From positions 1,526,001 to 1,590,000 of the forward strand of contig JAFMOC010000076.1 in assembly GCA_019802505.1 (NCBI GenBank): a stretch of DNA of 64,000 nt, in the 5' to 3' direction. Below are positions 23,684 through 35,539 of the stretch, piece by piece (positions within the stretch are counted from its first letter, which is position 1; every line of letters begins with the position of its first letter). The notes under the pieces were generated by a model. The model saw only the letters and a list, made by a program, of their open reading frames with translations. It was not told where the DNA came from and did not search any database. A program made the position numbers and the translations under genes. This stretch comes from Corydoras sp. C115. Its lineage: Eukaryota > Chordata > Actinopteri > Siluriformes > Callichthyidae.

Positions 23684-25168
23684 CAGTTGAAACCAGAAGT
23701 TTACATACACTATATAAAAAGACACATGTGCATTTTTTCCTCACTGTCTCACATGAAATCAGATTTCTATTTGCTAACTGCCAGAATAATGAGAGAGAAT
23801 TTTTTAAGGTAATTTTTTTTTTACTTTTGTCAAAAGTGTAAATACACTAAGATTACTATGCCTTTAAACAATTTGAGACAGCCCATATGATGATGTCATG
23901 TCTTTGGAAGCTTCTGGTTTATTGGCAACATCTGCGTTAAGTGGAGACACAACTGTTGATGTATTTTAAGACACTCTGAAACACACTGCTTCTTTGTGTA
24001 ACATCATGGGAAAGTGGAAAGAAATCAGCCAAGATATCAGGAAGAGAATTGTGGACTTGCACAATTCTGGTTCATCCTTGGGTACAATTTCCAGATGCCT
24101 GAAGGTGCCTCGTTCATCTGTACAAACAATTATACGCAAGTACAAACAAGATGTGTATGTCCAGCCAGGAAGGAGACGGGTTCTATGTCCCAGAGATGGA
24201 CGTGCTTTGGTCCAAAATGTGCACATCAACCCAAGAACAAAAGCAAAAGACCTTCTGAAGATGCTGGCTGAAGCTGGTAAGAGTGTGTCATTATCCACAT
24301 TGAAACGAGTACCTATTATTCCAAAAGAAACATAAAAAAGCCAGATTAATGTTTGCAAATGCACACAGGGACAAATACCTTAATTTTTGGAGACATGTCC
24401 TGTGGTCTGACCAAACTAAAATTGAACTGTTTGGCCATAATGACCATCGTTGCTTTTGGAGGAAAAAGGAGATCACCTTGCATGCCTGAGAACACCATCC
24501 CAGCTATGAATCTTGGGGGTGGCAGCATCATGTTGTGGGGTTGTTTGGCTGCAGGAAGGACTAGTGCACTTCACAAAATAGATGGCATCATGAGGAAAGA
24601 ACATTATGTGGAAATACTGAAGCAACATCTCAAGACATCAGCCAGGAAGTTAAAGCTTGGGCACAAATGGTTCTTCCAAATGGACAATGACCCAAAGCAT
24701 AGTGCCAAACTGGTTACAAAGTGGCTTAAGGATAACAAAGTAAATGTGTTGGAGTGGCCATCATAAAGCCCTTATCTTAATCCTATCAAAAATGTATGGG
24801 CAAAGCTAAAAGGGCATGTGCGAGCAATGCCTACAAACATGGCTCAGTTACACCAGTTCTGTCAGGAGGAATAGGCCAAAATTCCTGCCAACTACAGTGA
24901 GAAGCTTGTGGAAGGATATATGATATATATGACCCCAGTCATACAGTTTAAGGGCAACAGTACCAAATACTAATGAAATGTATTTAAACTTTAGACTTTG
25001 ACTTAAAAATTCTCTCTCTCATTATTCTGGCAGTTAGCAATTAGAAATATTTTGGGTAATCCTAATTGATGTAAAACACATAGAGTTTATTCTGATTTCA
25101 TGTGAGACAGTGAGAAAAAAAAATGCACATGTGACTTTTTATAGGGTGTATGTAAACTTCTGGTTTAT
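23684..25168 (+). mobile_element. Sleeping Beauty-like Tc1 transposon, defective, nested
   Basis: The left end CAGTTGAAACCAGAAGTTTA and the inverted right end GTGTATGTAAACTTCTGG resemble salmonid/Sleeping Beauty ends. Inner direct repeats (CTCACTGTCTCACATGAAAT) occur near both sides. The + strand transposase is split: 23994-24335 (MGKWKEISQDIRKRIVDL; paired-type DNA-binding domain) and 24353-24766 (NLGGGSIMLWGC; FQMDNDPKHSAKLVTKWLKD). A frameshift separates them. After a stop, the catalytic Glu of the SPDLNPIEN-type motif has become Lys (NPIKN), so it is catalytically dead. Confidence 0.9.
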
Positions 25169-25389
25169 GGGTTACTTATTATACAACCCACTAGATTTAA
25201 GAACAGCCCTTGTTTGCAAACTATTAATCTGTTTTTATAAGACCAGGCCAGCACCAGTTTCTTGATTAATCTTGGCCCACTCCTCCATGCAGATCTTCTA
25301 CAAGTTGTCTAGGTTCTTTTTGCATCTCATGTGGACTTTGATCTTGAGCTCCTTCCACAAGGTTTCAATTGGGTTAAGGTCAACACCCT

Positions 25390-25925
25390 TATGTTAATTC
25401 ACTTCAAAACTAAAAAAACTTGTGATATCGTAGTGATTTACTCTGCTGTTGAGCACCCACATCCTCATCGGTGACTCCAATATGTTTCAGGTAGTGTATC
25501 ATCACCAAGGTGCTTCCGTGCAGGTCAAATCATTTTCGCAAAGTTTGCATGTTACAAGTTCTTTAGTTGTGTGAAGCACCCACAATTTTGATGATTTTAG
25601 CCGAACCTTTTTTTGTGAGTTGCCATGTTTTATTTGTAGAGTTTATTCAACTTTGTTAGACTTGTTTCGTAGATTCCACCTCTGCTCTGCCTCATTCTGT
25701 TCAAGCCTCTCATTATTTTTTTCAGCACTGCAGGTGATGTAGGCGGTTACGACATTTTGGGTAACGCGTTAATCGTGCGACACAACGAATCGATAATGAA
25801 ATTCGTTGTCGACACTTTTCATAATCGATTTTATCGATTTGTTGTTGATTTGTTGTCGATTTGTTGTTGGGTCAGCTTTGACAAGCCTGGCCTCGGTATG
25901 GGAAAAAACTTGGCTGTCCAGGCCA
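25390..25925. repeat. Possible hAT-type fragment inside the Tc1-like element
   Basis: This replaces the missing middle of the outer Tc1 transposase. Near 25740-25870 it holds repeated ATCGATT and GTTGTCGA strings typical of the ends of fish hAT (Ac-like) elements. No transposase frame is seen, so the assignment is weak. Confidence 0.3.
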
Positions 25926-26459
25926 TGAAAGGTTAAAGGTTAAGTAGTTCCATAAGCCTTCCACTTCTGGATGATGCTCCCAACGATGGAGAGAGGTAGG
26001 CCCAACTCCTTGGAAACGGTTTTGTATCCCTTGTCAGCCTTGTGACCTTCCACGATTTGGTCTCTGATGGCCTTAGAATGCTCCTTAGTCTTTCCCATGT
26101 TGACCATGCATGTCTGCTGTTCACAAGTTAGGGATGGGGCTTTTATAGTCAGAAAAGTTGGGAAAAAGTAGATAATTAATCCAAGCATGTGAAGCTCATT
26201 GTTCTTTATGCCTCAATTACATCTTAATACTTGATGGAACCAAACGAAAGTCTTGTGGTTTGAGGGGTTGAATGATAATTGACCCTTTAATTAAACTTTT
26301 CACAATTTAACAAAATAATAAACAAATACATAACATTCATTTTTGCTGCAGTGCATTTCACACGTCCAGGCTGATCTACAGTCCAAATGTCACAAGGCCA
26401 AGTTGTGTAAACCTGCAAAATCTGCAGGGGGTTGGATACTACTTGGAGGAACTGTATAT

Positions 26460-27107
26460 AATTCCTAATCAAATTACACAATACAGAGCAAGAAATCCAA
26501 AACCCTTCCCAATACTAAATTCAGATTCAGATTTTTAAAGCTTCTGTATACCTTTATGTAAAATCCCATTATTTTCATTTTACAGTGACATGAGGTTAAC
26601 AGAACCAGCGTAGCAATGTTTTGGATGCTCAGAATTTTTTAAAGATAAAATATATGCACTTATTGCAGTTGTTAAAATTTACTTAATACTGCCTATATTA
26701 CTTATCTCATCTTAAGTATCATATTAACTCTTGTCTGGCATTGATGACAGTCAAAAACATTCAACACTAGACTGGGACAAAAAAAAACACTTCTATAAAA
26801 AAAAATACCCTAAATTATTTTTTTTACTTCTAGCAATTCACGGTAAACTCCTTATAAATATTTAACACTGGATAATTTAAAGCTGTTTTCAGAAAAAAAA
26901 AAAACGCCTGCTCTCACATCAGATGGCACCAAGATAATAGAACTACCCCTAAACTGCTTTACCTGTCTTGTTTTACACAACAACTTTGTTGTGCTTTAAT
27001 TCAGCAACGCTTTTAATAGTTTCATGCAACTAAATCTTTATCTTGAAATTATCAAAAATAAAGTTGAAGGTTTTACTTATGTAAGATTTGCCTTTACAAA
27101 TGAAATC
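26460..27107. other. Gap downstream of the CALHM gene
   Basis: AT-rich sequence, probably 3' flank or UTR of the - strand CALHM gene near 27.0 kb. Nothing else is recognised. Confidence 0.5.
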
Positions 27108-30100
27108 TTAGGGATGGGTCCTCATTTCATGTAGGTGAAATGCAGGGTGGGAAATTGTCCTCCACATATTCTCCTCACTCTCAGTTAGAGGGTGGTACTG
27201 TCCATGTTGACCTGCACCATCACTATTAATAACATGTGGATTTTGAACACAATGTAATACACTTTCACTCAGAAGCTTGGCTTGTTCCACTGCCTGCTCA
27301 TGCAGCTTCTCCTCCAGCATGGCTGCTGTCTCTTGCTCCACATACAGCTCAAATAGAGCCTTGTAGTATGGCTTCTGGCACATCTTAATGAAGGAACTTA
27401 TCGTTAGCAGAAAGCAAAAGCCCAAAATGAGGAACAAACCGATAATCTGGTACAAACACAAAGAAAAAACATCAGTAAAATCTCTATTTTTATTTGAAAA
27501 GACATACATAAAATTACACAACCAAAAGTTTTCCACTTAGTATTTATTTATTCTGGGTTAAACTAGGGTCACAAATTCTGCTGTTAATGCTAAATGAGCA
27601 GCTCTATTATAAATGATCATGTGACATTTTGGAATGCTGTATAGTATAAATTAGATTTTTTTATTTAAGTTTAAAAACTTGTTGATATTTTTAACGTTAT
27701 TTATAACATAATATTTTTAACATCTTAACGTCGTGAGTGTGTTTGGTATATGTGACATGACAGGACATAATCAGGACCGAAAACATTCATTCATTCATTA
27801 TCTTCCGCTTTATCCTCTATTAGGGTCGCGGTGGGGTTCCCCATGCCCATTCAGGGGAGAACGTTTCAGGTACTGGGCAGATATCTATCGCTGGGTCTAT
27901 ATGGGGCATTTGGAGAACTCCATGTTTTTTGGACTGTGTGAGGAAACCAGAGAACCCGGAGGAAACCCACGGGGAGAACATGGAAACTCCACCCAGATGG
28001 GGATTCGAACCGGGAATCCCTAGTGCTGAGAGGCGAACGTGCTAACCACTAAGCCACCGTGCCGCCCGGACCGAAAACAGTATTCATCAAGCATGGGAAT
28101 GGATTTTACTGCATTAAATCCACATTTAAATACACCCTTTGGCCAATTATTGTTTAATTAAAAAGTTAATATTATTTTAAGCACATTATGACCTAAAAGG
28201 TGTATGACTGGGTGTGTGAATTGGCGCTGCAAAGTACACTGTATAATTTGTGCATCCTCATCAATTAGCAGATTAAAAGCATCACATGATGCTTTTCAGC
28301 AGCGATTCTGTAATGTGAATTATTTTTTTTTACCCTGGGGAACAGAAAATTTCTGTAAGCTCCTAAATTCCTTCTTTACATTGGCTTCTTCATTCACAGT
28401 TGAGCCTCTTGTTTTAGGATAAGCAACATGTTTTATTAATATTGTGAAATGCTGAATCACCAACTTTTTATCTGGATTAACTATTATTATATAAACACAA
28501 AGGTGCCCTGATAATTTAACAAATTTATTAAAACACCATAATTACTTTACTAAAATAACTACAGAAATTACCTGTTTTTATGTTTGGTATTTTAAGCCTG
28601 TTGTATAGTATAAAGATTTAAGTTCTTAATCATGAAACATTTTTTGCCAGGTTTCATTTGATATGTTAGTAACATTATTATTAATAAGTCCACTTCAAAT
28701 TTACCAAATAAAATTGCTAATAAAACATGTACACTAATATTATACACACACACATACATATATGGACATGCACATACTTGTGTTGTTCTCTCATTTGTGG
28801 AAATGATATAAATTTTGGATGAAAGTGTCTGCTGAATGACAAAATATATCTCCCCATTCAGGGGAGAAAGTTTCGGGCGCTGAGCAGATACACCCAGGAC
28901 AGGGCGCCAATCTTTTGCTGGGCACACACTCACACAGACACAACAAACACACTCTATATGGGGCAATTTGGAGAATTCAATTGATCCATGAGTGGCATGG
29001 TGGCTTAGTGGTTAGCACGTTCGCCCCTCTCAGCGCTAGAGATTCCCGGTTCGAATCCCCATCTGGGTGGAGTGTCCATGTGGGTTCTCCGGTTTCCTCC
29101 CACAGTCCAAAAACATGGATCAAGTCAATTGAGTTCTCCAAAATTGCCCCATATAGAGTGTGTATGTGTGCGTGTCTGTGTAAGTGCGTGTGTGCCCAGC
29201 GATGGATTGGCGCCCTGTCCTGGGTGTATCTGCCCAGCGCCCGAGACGTTCTTCCCTGGATGGGACCCTAACATAGGATAAAGCGGAGGATAACGGATGA
29301 ATTGATCCATGTTTTCGGACTCACTCACTCACACACACTCACTCACACAGACACACTCTATATGGGGCAATTTGGAGAATTCAATTGACTTGATCCATTA
29401 TAAATGATCATGTGACATTATAAATTATAAATGATCATGTGACATTTTGGAACGCTGTATAGTATAAATTAGATTTTTTATTTGTTTAAAAACTTGTTGA
29501 TATTTTTAATGTTATTTATAACGTAATATTTTTAACATCTTAACGTCGTGAGTGTGTTTGGTATATGTGACATGACAGGACATAATCAGGACCGAAAACA
29601 TTCATTCATTCATTATCTTCCGCTTTATCCTCTATTAGGGTCGCGGTGGGGTTCCCCATGCCCATCCAGGGGAGAACGTTTCAGGTGCTGGGCAGATACA
29701 CCCAGGACAGGGCGCCAATCTATCGCTGGGCACACACTCACTCACACAGACACACTCTATATGGGGCAATTTGGAGAATTCAATTGACTTGATCCATTAT
29801 AAATGATCATGTGACATTATAAATTATAAATGATCATGTGACATTTTGGAATGCTGTATAGTATAAATTAGGTTTTTTATTTATGTTTAAAAACTTGCTG
29901 ATATTTTTAATGTTATTTATAACGTAATATTTTTAACATCTTAACGTCGTGAGTGTGTTTGGTATATGTGACATGACAGGACATAATCAGGACCGAAAAC
30001 ATTCATTTATTCATTATCTTCCGCTTTATCCTCTATTAGGGTCGCGGTGGGGTTCCCCATGCCCATCCAGGGGAGAACGTTTCAGGTGCTGGGCAGATAC

Positions 30101-30806
30101 ACCCAGGACAGGGCGCCAATCTATCGCTGGGCACACACTCACTCCCACACACACACTCTATATGGGGCAATTTGAAGAACTCCATGTTTTTGGACTGTGG
30201 GAGGAAACCGGAGAACCCGGAGGAAACCCACGCAGCCACGGGGAGAACATGGAAACTCCACCCAGATTGGGATTCTCCCATAATGCGATCAGAACACCCC
30301 TTTGCCAGTTCACATACCCGCGACTCGCTGCTGTATTTTCTCAGCTCCTCTGCTTCTTGTTGAGTTGGAGTTTCCTTGCATGCGAGTTGTTCCCCCGCTT
30401 TGCCTGCAGCCACAGTCCGGATGCAGACGTACCAACTTCCATCCAGAAAAGCAACCACGATCCACAATCCCGACGCGTACAGGACGCGGAGGAAAAGCCT
30501 GCAGAGCACAGAGCAGACGTAGCGGCTCCTGATGGAAGGACGGCAGCTCCTCCTGTTCCTCCACAGCCAGCACTGACACAGCTTCAGCAGCTGCGTGTCC
30601 AGCACCAGCAGCACGAAGAAGCTGCTGACTGTGGGCAGCAGTAAGTACAACCAGCAGTGCAGCAGCGTTTCCTCCGCGCTCACACACGGACAGCTAAATA
30701 AATACTTGAAGAGAATCACAGTTGCAAGCACCGCCGCCGCCGTCCTCACTGGCAGCTGCCTCAGCGGGTCCAAACTGACAGGGAATGCCGTATAGCGGGC
30801 CGTCAT
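27108..30806 (-). CDS. Calcium homeostasis modulator (CALHM/FAM26) family channel
   Basis: CALHM proteins form large-pore, voltage- or calcium-modulated plasma-membrane channels (family knowledge). There are two exons on the - strand: 30806-30318 (163 codons, donor GTATGT) and 27446-27108 (112 codons plus stop), joined in phase 0 to give 275 residues. Visible hallmarks are the CPC motif at residues 39-41, hydrophobic segments near 22-38, 50-69 and 107-121, the LDGSWYVC stretch with Cys128, and a later extracellular Cys143. The fourth membrane segment (GLFLILGFCFLLTISSF) opens exon 2. It is followed by a cytoplasmic helix containing YVEQETAAMLEEK, which recalls the CALHM4/5/6 branch. The exact paralogue is not resolved. 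The intron is full of SINE copies, one of which starts about 30 bases past the exon 1 donor, so an unspliced reading runs into SINE sequence. The exons themselves look intact. Confidence 0.85.
27601..28078 (-). mobile_element. SINE with unique flank: source of a local duplication
   Basis: The reverse SINE at 27787-28067 is flanked by GGACCGAAAAC (27776-27786 and 28068-28078). The unique flank upstream (TAAATGATCATGTGACATTT to CATAATCAGGACCG) recurs twice at 29.4-30.0 kb. It lies in the CALHM intron. Confidence 0.85.
28851..29397. mobile_element. Rearranged cluster of SINE pieces
   Basis: Three pieces of the main SINE family abut. A reverse fragment (28851-28988) is followed by a forward, near-complete copy with tRNA-like head (28991-29304), and then another reverse body fragment (29305-29397). 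The head-to-head arrangement suggests recombination or insertion of one copy into another. Confidence 0.75.
29398..30190. repeat. Tandem duplication, about 400-bp unit, in CALHM intron
   Basis: Two near-identical units (29398-29798 and 29799 to about 30190) each contain the flank ATTATAAATGATCATGTGAC, the stretch up to ACATAATCAGGACCGAAAAC, and a partial reverse SINE. A third relative is at 27601-27900. The units differ by few substitutions, so the duplication is recent. Confidence 0.88.
30001..30290 (-). mobile_element. SINE copy abutting CALHM exon 1
   Basis: Reverse copy running from the tail to about the B-box side (CCACCCAGATTGGGATTC). The head is missing. It ends about 30 bases from the exon 1 donor at 30317. 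Confidence 0.85.
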
Positions 30807-30929
30807 TACGTCGTTATTTCACAAACATAATGTATAACTCATTGTTTTGCGTGTCTCTCAAAAGAAACAACAACAAACATAAATAATAACCCCAATCCCG
30901 AGTGGAGTTGTTTGGGGAATAAGGCGTGG

Positions 30930-30975
30930 TTTTAGGATGAACCGCCTCACTTCCGTTGTCCCTCCCCAAAAATGT
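30930..30975 (-). promoter_or_regulatory. Possible CALHM promoter with ETS-like site
   Basis: About 150 bases upstream of the CALHM start codon the - strand reads ACGGAAGTGAGGCGG. It has an ETS-type core CGGAAGTG in locally GC-richer DNA. Promoter function is inferred from position only. Confidence 0.35.
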
Positions 30976-31234
30976 TCGCAAAGCTAAAGGCCTGATCTCA
31001 ATTGGCGGGTTACCCCCTTTTTTAGTGCCCTATTTTTTAGAATAAAAGTACAGAGTCGTTGGGCTCCTACACAGTATACTATTTTCTCTGAATTGCGATA
31101 TTTGGAATAAACGGTTGTGTCCGTTTAGCCGAGCTTTCAGCTAAACTAGAACAAGCTAAATAAAATAAAATAAAAATAAAAAAACACCCCTATAGCGTGT
31201 TAAATTACTTTAATCTAAATGAATTCTCCTTGGC

Positions 31235-31400
31235 GGTGGTTAGAGTGTGTCTTTGTGAGTGTGCCCAGCGATGGATTGGTGCCCTGTCCTGGGTGTATCT
31301 GCCCAGCGCCCGAGACGTTCTCCCCTGGATGGACATGGGGAACCCCACCGCGACCCTAATAGAGGATAAAGCGGGAGATAATGAATGAATGAATGAATGA
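31235..31400 (+). mobile_element. SINE 3' half
   Basis: Main SINE family from GTGCCCAGCGATGGATTGG to the (AATG)n tail. The head is lost. Confidence 0.8.
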
Positions 31401-31985
31401 ATTATTAAGTGTATAATAAACTTGGGATAATTTATAATCACTAACATTAAGTCTCTAAAGTAGATCCAGGGGAGAAGCAGGGCAAACTTGCCTGTTTCTG
31501 TCCTTCCTCCTCGTGTCACAAATGGGGCCCTTCCAGACGTTGTGCATGAACGGCCCACTCCCACAGTCAATGGACAGTCTCCTGCACCCCATTAGTCTGA
31601 CATAGTCACCCGTGATCATTGAGGCTTGGGTTAAATTGGGGTTTTGCCCACTGCATACTCTCGACCATTTGGTTCGGGTTCCTGCAGAGGTAGCCTACTC
31701 GCACCAACCACCTCTGTCTCCCGTAACTCACCAAATCTGACAACAATCGGGGTAGACATTTTCTGCACAATAGTCCTTTTATTGCCAGCATCTTCATGTA
31801 ACACCTACTCACACACACACACTCAACGAATGCAACCATGCCCCCACTTTTATTCGCGCCCCAAAATGCATGCCGGGAAAATACCCAGGAAACTTTCCCA
31901 TTGGAACAAAAAACAAACAAAATTGTGGCTGCCACACACGCCACATGGATTACTAAACATGGCTGTGGGGATTCTGAGTCATATT
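31401..31985. other. Unassigned stretch, possible LTR-like remnant
   Basis: Less AT-rich than its surroundings, with short open frames on both strands but no recognisable domain. CAATAAAAGG on the - strand near 31770 could be an LTR polyadenylation signal. No paired repeat was found in the window. Confidence 0.3.
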
Positions 31986-32267
31986 ATACCTTTTTACTTT
32001 TTTCAGAGCTCGAATCACATACAGCTGCATTCAGGATCTTTTTATGCATCTCATTTACAATTTAAAATTCACCACTTAAAAGTACTTAAAATGATCTTTT
32101 GCTTTGTTTTGATTATAACAACTTACACTCCTCTCTTATTCAGCAGCATCTCATTTGACCTTGACCTCATTTGGCATATTGTACATGCTGGTGGCTGTGA
32201 TGAGTCTGAGTTTGATTATAACTCTCCTCTTTTGTCAGAGCTCGGCTCACATACAGCTGCATTACAT

Positions 32268-32481
32268 TTTACATTACATTTACATTTTGGTCATTTAGCA
32301 GACGCTTTTATCCAAAGCGACTTACAAGGCGAGCACAGGGTTAATCACAACATCCCTGGAGCAATGAGGGTTAAGGGTCTTGCTCAAGGACCCACATTGG
32401 TAACTTCAGTGGACCTTGGATTTGAACCGACAATCTTTAGATTGATAGTCCAACACCCTGACCACTGAGCTACCACTCCCT
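32268..32481 (-). mobile_element. SINE (second family) inserted in a PABP-like exon
   Basis: Reverse copy with the tRNA-like head (GGTAGCTCAGTGGTCAGGG), B box GGTTCAAATCC and the tail GTCGCTTTGGATAAAAGCG. Exon sequence of module D continues on both sides. Confidence 0.88.
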
Positions 32482-32724
32482 ATTCCATACAAGATCGTTT
32501 CATTCATCTCATTCACAGCCTGAACACATACAAAATGAATATTACAAGTCATAATCCGGTTGTGTAGAAAGAGCAAAAACTTAAACTAAACAATTCACCA
32601 CTTAAAAATAAAACATATCACAGAGATAAACATTTACCTGCTGAGCATCTTTAGACCTCTCAAAGTTCACAAAATAACACGAGCATTTAGGACTGTACCT
32701 GAAACATCCAACCCCAGAAGCAAA

Positions 32725-32757
<33 letters not shown>

Positions 32758-33072
32758 AAATAAAATTGTGTGAAAATAAATTAGATTAATCCTGATCTAT
32801 AATAATCTATAATAATCTATAAAAGTCTGATCTATAATCACTGATCATAGTTCATTGATATTGTTTTGTGTTATAGTCAGTGGTGTTGTCACAGATTCTT
32901 ACCAAACTTGCTAAAAACCTGTGTTAGCTCTTGCTCGTCCACGTCCTCCCTGATGTTTTTAACATAAATACTGGTAAACTCATCAGCTTGTGCTGCTGCC
33001 TCTGTCTCACTTGAGTTGAAATGTTCGACAGACCTAAGACATAGTCAGCACACTTGTTAGTTTTTCATTATT

Positions 33073-33453
33073 AGTTTCATTATTAGTTGGCGGCACGGTG
33101 GCTTAGTGGTTAGCACGTTCGCCTCTCAGCGCTAGGGATTCCCGGTTCGAATCCCCATCTGGGTGGAGTTTCCATGTTCTCCCCGTGTCTGCGTGGGTTT
33201 CCTCCGGGTTCTCCGGTTTCCTCCCACAGTCCAAAAACATGGATCAAGTCAATTGAATTCTCAAAATTGCCCCATATAGAGTGTGTCTGTGTGAGTGAGT
33301 GAGTGTGTGCCCAGCGATGGATTGGCGCCCTGTCCTGGGTCTATCTGCCCAGCGCCCGAGACGTTCTCCCCTGGATGGGCATGGGGAACCCCACCGCGAC
33401 CCTAATAGAGGATAAAGCGGGAGATAATGAATGAATGAGTTTCATTATTAGTT
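33073..33453 (+). mobile_element. Full-length SINE with 16-base target-site duplication
   Basis: The SINE at 33089-33437 is flanked by AGTTTCATTATTAGTT on both sides. The head and tail are intact. It lies in an intron of PABP-like module D. Confidence 0.93.
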
Positions 33454-34503
33454 TAACTCATATAATTCACATTATTCTTCTCAGTAAACATGCAGGAATT
33501 GTGGTCTCTGTATAAACAGGTGTGAACAAATACTTCTACAATCTTAGGCAGTCTTTAAATTAGATTTCAGATAGTATATTAATTACATCATCATTTCAAG
33601 TAAAAATTATGTTGATGGAATTCACCATAGATGATACAACTTACCCTCCTCTGATATTCAGCAGCATCTCATTTAACCTTTGGATGGCTGTCTCTGCTGC
33701 TTCTACACTTTCATACTCCACATAGCCATATCTTTTAAAACTCCTCTTATCACACACCACCTGCAATAAAACATATGGAAAGACAAATATAATGTAAGTG
33801 TAAAATGATATTCTTATAGCACAAATCAGATTTACACACATTCTAAAGAACAAACCTTGCATGAGCAGATCTTCCCAAAAGCATAGAAGGTGTTGAAAAG
33901 AGCCAGAATGTCAATTGAACTGTGCAGGTTTTTGATGATGATGGTTTCTGTTCCATTCTTGGGATATTTCTGCTTGCTTCGCATAATGGACAAAGACTGG
34001 TCCATAATTCTGGTGCACTTCAGGGTGTCCATAGCTCGCTCAGCTGATTGAAGAAGAGAGTTTAAACACACTTTTAAACTTTTTAGCCTAATATTAAATT
34101 AAATATTATGCAGATTTTTTAAAGGCATTCTGTCATTTGCTGAGTGTTGCGTTTAAACCTAACCAGTTGAAAAAACATTAAAAAAACTCAAACAAATAGA
34201 GACAGATTCACTTATAATCAGCTTATAATCGGCTGTGAGAATCTCCGGAACATGCATGTTCATGGTGATCTAAAGCACGGTATAATATCATACCATTAAT
34301 ATTAAAAATAATTTAAAATAAATAACATAAATAAATCACCATTATTGTCTTACACAACAGAAGCAGACATGCTGTATTGATTAATTAGATACCTGCTCCT
34401 GGGTCCCCACGGGTACAAGCAAGAAAAATTTAATTTTAAAGTGTCTGGCAACATTTTCCTGAATTTTGTCAAAAGTCTCCACAAGGTCAAAAACCAGAAT
34501 TAT

Positions 34504-34507
<4 letters not shown>

Positions 34508-34580
<73 letters not shown>
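34508..34580. repeat. (GT)n microsatellite
   Basis: About 70 bases of uninterrupted GT. Open frames across it on both strands are artefacts of the repeat. Similar shorter (TG)n tracts lie at 12635-12680, 12916-12970 and 17562-17600 in PABP-like introns. Confidence 0.95.
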
Positions 34581-34581
<1 letters not shown>

Positions 34582-34859
34582 ATAACCTTTGTGTGTCAAA
34601 GTGATTCCCCAGGGTTCATAAAAAAGCAGTGTGTGTATGATTTTAGACTTAAAATACAAGTATTTATCATATTAATATTACTATAAATAACATATTTTCA
34701 ACAATTCTTGTTTTATTAAATACATTATAATGCAATAAGAAGTACAGATTCAGATAACTAATTTAGACAAATTTCTGTTTGAATAGAATAAAATGATCAA
34801 AGACACAGCCACTTGGTAATAAGAGTCAGAACTGTCCCTTTTTCTGCCTTAGTCTTACC

Positions 34860-35459
34860 ATGATCACCCATCCCTCATCATTACTTGATTGCGGCTTGAA
34901 ATATGAAGTCCCCAAAACAACCTCCCATCTGGGAAAAAGGCTGTACCTGATTGGCCAGCTCATTTGGAACCTCAATTGTTCCTTTTACATGGTGACATTC
35001 TCATCGTTAGAGCATGATACAACAGCTAATTTTATCTCCATATCATGATGTAGAGAAGAATTTAAGAATCTCTATGGCACAAAGTGGAATGAAAGTGTGT
35101 CGACCTGTGCTTTAAAAACAGTGTCTAAATGGAACAAACCAGAGCTTCTACCTTTTACTGAGGATGTAAATAAAAGTTGGAGAAAAATGCAGAAGATTTT
35201 TAATCAAAGAAGCGCAGGATGGGTTTCCAAAATGATACTCAATTCATATCTACTCAGAGACACACAACGAATTGAAGTCCGAGGAAAATGTGGCAGAAAA
35301 GTACCCATTTACCTCACACCAGAAATTATCACATCCATATTGTTGCTTGTGAATAACGGAGAAACATGTGGGGTATCTGAAAAATATCATTCATGTTTTC
35401 AAGGCCTGGAGCTGATATATACCTTAGAGCAGGGTTGCCCAATACGTCGATCGAATTAG
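34860..35459 (+). other. Possible remnant of a repeat-associated protein gene
   Basis: A 120-codon frame (35097-35459) reads WNKPELLPFTEDVNKSWRKM, then KVPIYLTPEIITSILLLVNN and ETCGV. The wording recalls the recombinase-like region of multicopy, possibly Crypton-derived fish proteins, which I infer from memory only. The frame has no flanking splice context of its own and ends in unrelated sequence (CAGGGTTGCCCAATACGTCG), so it is most likely a fragment. Confidence 0.35.
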
Positions 35460-35539
35460 ACTGAGACAGTATAATAATTACCCCATCACTTCAAGTACAA
35501 GTTATGTTGATGGAATTTGCCATAGATGAAACAACTTAC

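Larger units (their letters stand above)
23574..26454 (-). mobile_element. Tc1-like element carrying nested insertions
   Basis: Outer terminal repeats share CAACCCCCTGCAGATTTTGC (left near 23604, inverted right near 26420), with flanking TA at 23572-23573 and 26455-26456. The transposase is on the - strand. Its N-terminus at 26100-25940 reads MGKTKEHSKAIRDQIVEGHK and ends IIQKWKAYGTT. Its C-terminus at about 25385-25230 reads DLNPIETLWKELKIKVHMR. The central part is gone and replaced by 25390-25925. The right-hand third of the coding end is followed by a whole Sleeping Beauty-like element. The element is dead. Confidence 0.85.
31986..34043 (-). pseudogene. PABP-like module D (inverted copy), broken
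   Basis: An RRM2-RRM3 exon block on the - strand. Exons are 34043-33856, 33760-33645 (116), 33033-32903 (131), 32698-32638 (61) and 32519-32167. The first exon keeps an acceptor and starts AERAMDTLKC, which matches the end of PABPC RRM1, so this copy retains the ancestral exon 2 boundary that copy A lacks. The fourth exon is 61 instead of 95 bases, a 34-base deletion that shifts the frame. The fifth is split by a SINE between ETILYGI and MQLYVSRAL, then ends with a stop at 32169-32167. Fainter scraps of another last exon and RRM2 end follow down to about 31986. It is almost certainly a pseudogene. Confidence 0.8.

Noticed and set aside
24291..24531. - strand frames inside the Sleeping Beauty-like element
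   Set aside because: Antisense shadows of the + strand transposase.
30036..30317. Extension of CALHM exon 1 into a 256-codon single-exon protein
   Set aside because: The extension is SINE sequence; the GTATGT donor at 30317 joins in phase to a conserved exon 2.
34441..34686. Cys-Val or Thr-His repeat frames at 34.4-34.7 kb and similar frames at 12.6-13.1 kb
   Set aside because: They are created by (GT)n microsatellites.
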